Shown: positions 43,285 to 43,314 of the stretch, piece after piece
How the letters are laid out: each line of letters opens with the position of its first letter
Position numbering within the stretch: position 1 is the stretch's first letter
Source: Bacteroidales bacterium
Lineage (GTDB): Bacteria; Bacteroidota; Bacteroidia; Bacteroidales; TTA-H9
Direction: 5' to 3'
Assembly: GCA_028689615.1 (NCBI GenBank)
Contig: JAQVCV010000039.1
Coordinates: 1 to 43,314 of the forward strand
DNA length: 43,314 nt
Notes under the pieces: model-generated
The model's input: the letters and a program-made list of their open reading frames with translations, nothing else
Database searches by the model: none
What the model was told of the DNA's origin: nothing
Program-made: the position numbers and the translations under genes

Positions 43285-43314
43285 GTATTTTTGGAGCTAT
43301 ATTAGCTTATGTTT

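Noticed and set aside
1-43314. Mobile elements, CRISPR arrays or defence systems
   Set aside because: No transposase, integrase, long direct repeat array or known defence gene is visible; the window looks like core chromosome.

Overview
The window looks like chromosomal core sequence from a member of the Bacteroidota, probably the Bacteroidales/Marinilabiliales side. The evidence is: nine exact TAnnTTTG promoter elements close upstream of gene starts (the -7 signature of the Bacteroidota primary sigma factor), DUF4476 and 'GGPKDT' Ig-like lipoprotein families, an exbB-small membrane protein-exbD-exbD operon, split methylmalonyl-CoA mutase genes, and a SecG/TPR/LptE gene run. No phage, insertion sequence, CRISPR array or integron is visible. 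These statements rest on reading translated motifs, not on database searches.

Layout. 1-1.9 kb (minus): purD, running off the left edge, preceded by a GT4 glycosyltransferase. 2.1-9.2 kb (plus): a six-gene run of Wzx-type flippase, an internally duplicated Wzz-like protein, O-antigen ligase/polymerase, LptE-like lipoprotein, TPR-type protein and SecG, closed by a strong terminator. 9.4-11.4 kb: groES-groEL. 11.4-16.1 kb: an amidohydrolase (minus), a DUF4476 secreted protein, adenine deaminase and a small ArsR regulator. 16.2-21.8 kb (minus): DUF2723 (TMEM260-like) membrane protein, polysaccharide deacetylase and Ig-like lipoprotein as a tight operon. 22-24 kb: gpmA, a metallophosphatase, mscL. 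24.3-25.5 kb (minus): a protein with two AT-hooks, a possible winged-helix domain and histone-H1-like tails, next to about 0.55 kb of T-rich noncoding DNA. 26.2-31.6 kb (minus): mutA-arcA-mutB, with arginine deiminase between the two methylmalonyl-CoA mutase subunits. 31.9-36.6 kb: a TIGR01777 epimerase, B12-dependent ribonucleotide reductase, a YhbP-like protein and a half-size TauE/SafE protein. 36.9-40.4 kb: MBL hydrolase, GT9 glycosyltransferase, TatD, asparaginase. 40.6-43 kb: tRNA-Ser(GGA) and the ExbB/ExbD operon.

How the genes work together. The left block points to envelope polysaccharide or LPS assembly, with LptE and SecG as envelope partners; the GT9 gene at 37.5 kb probably also serves LPS core synthesis. 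Two B12-dependent enzymes (MutAB and NrdJ) lie within 10 kb, so cobalamin matters to this cell, although I see no cobalamin riboswitch. MutAB suggests succinate/propionate interconversion. Arginine deiminase and asparaginase suggest amino-acid deamination. The ExbB/ExbD operon would energise TonB-type outer-membrane transport.

The strongest leads for something undescribed are the AT-hook/H1-like protein, the mutA-arcA-mutB operon, the tandem-duplicated Wzz-like protein, and a 9-bp inverted repeat in the leader of the polysaccharide operon.
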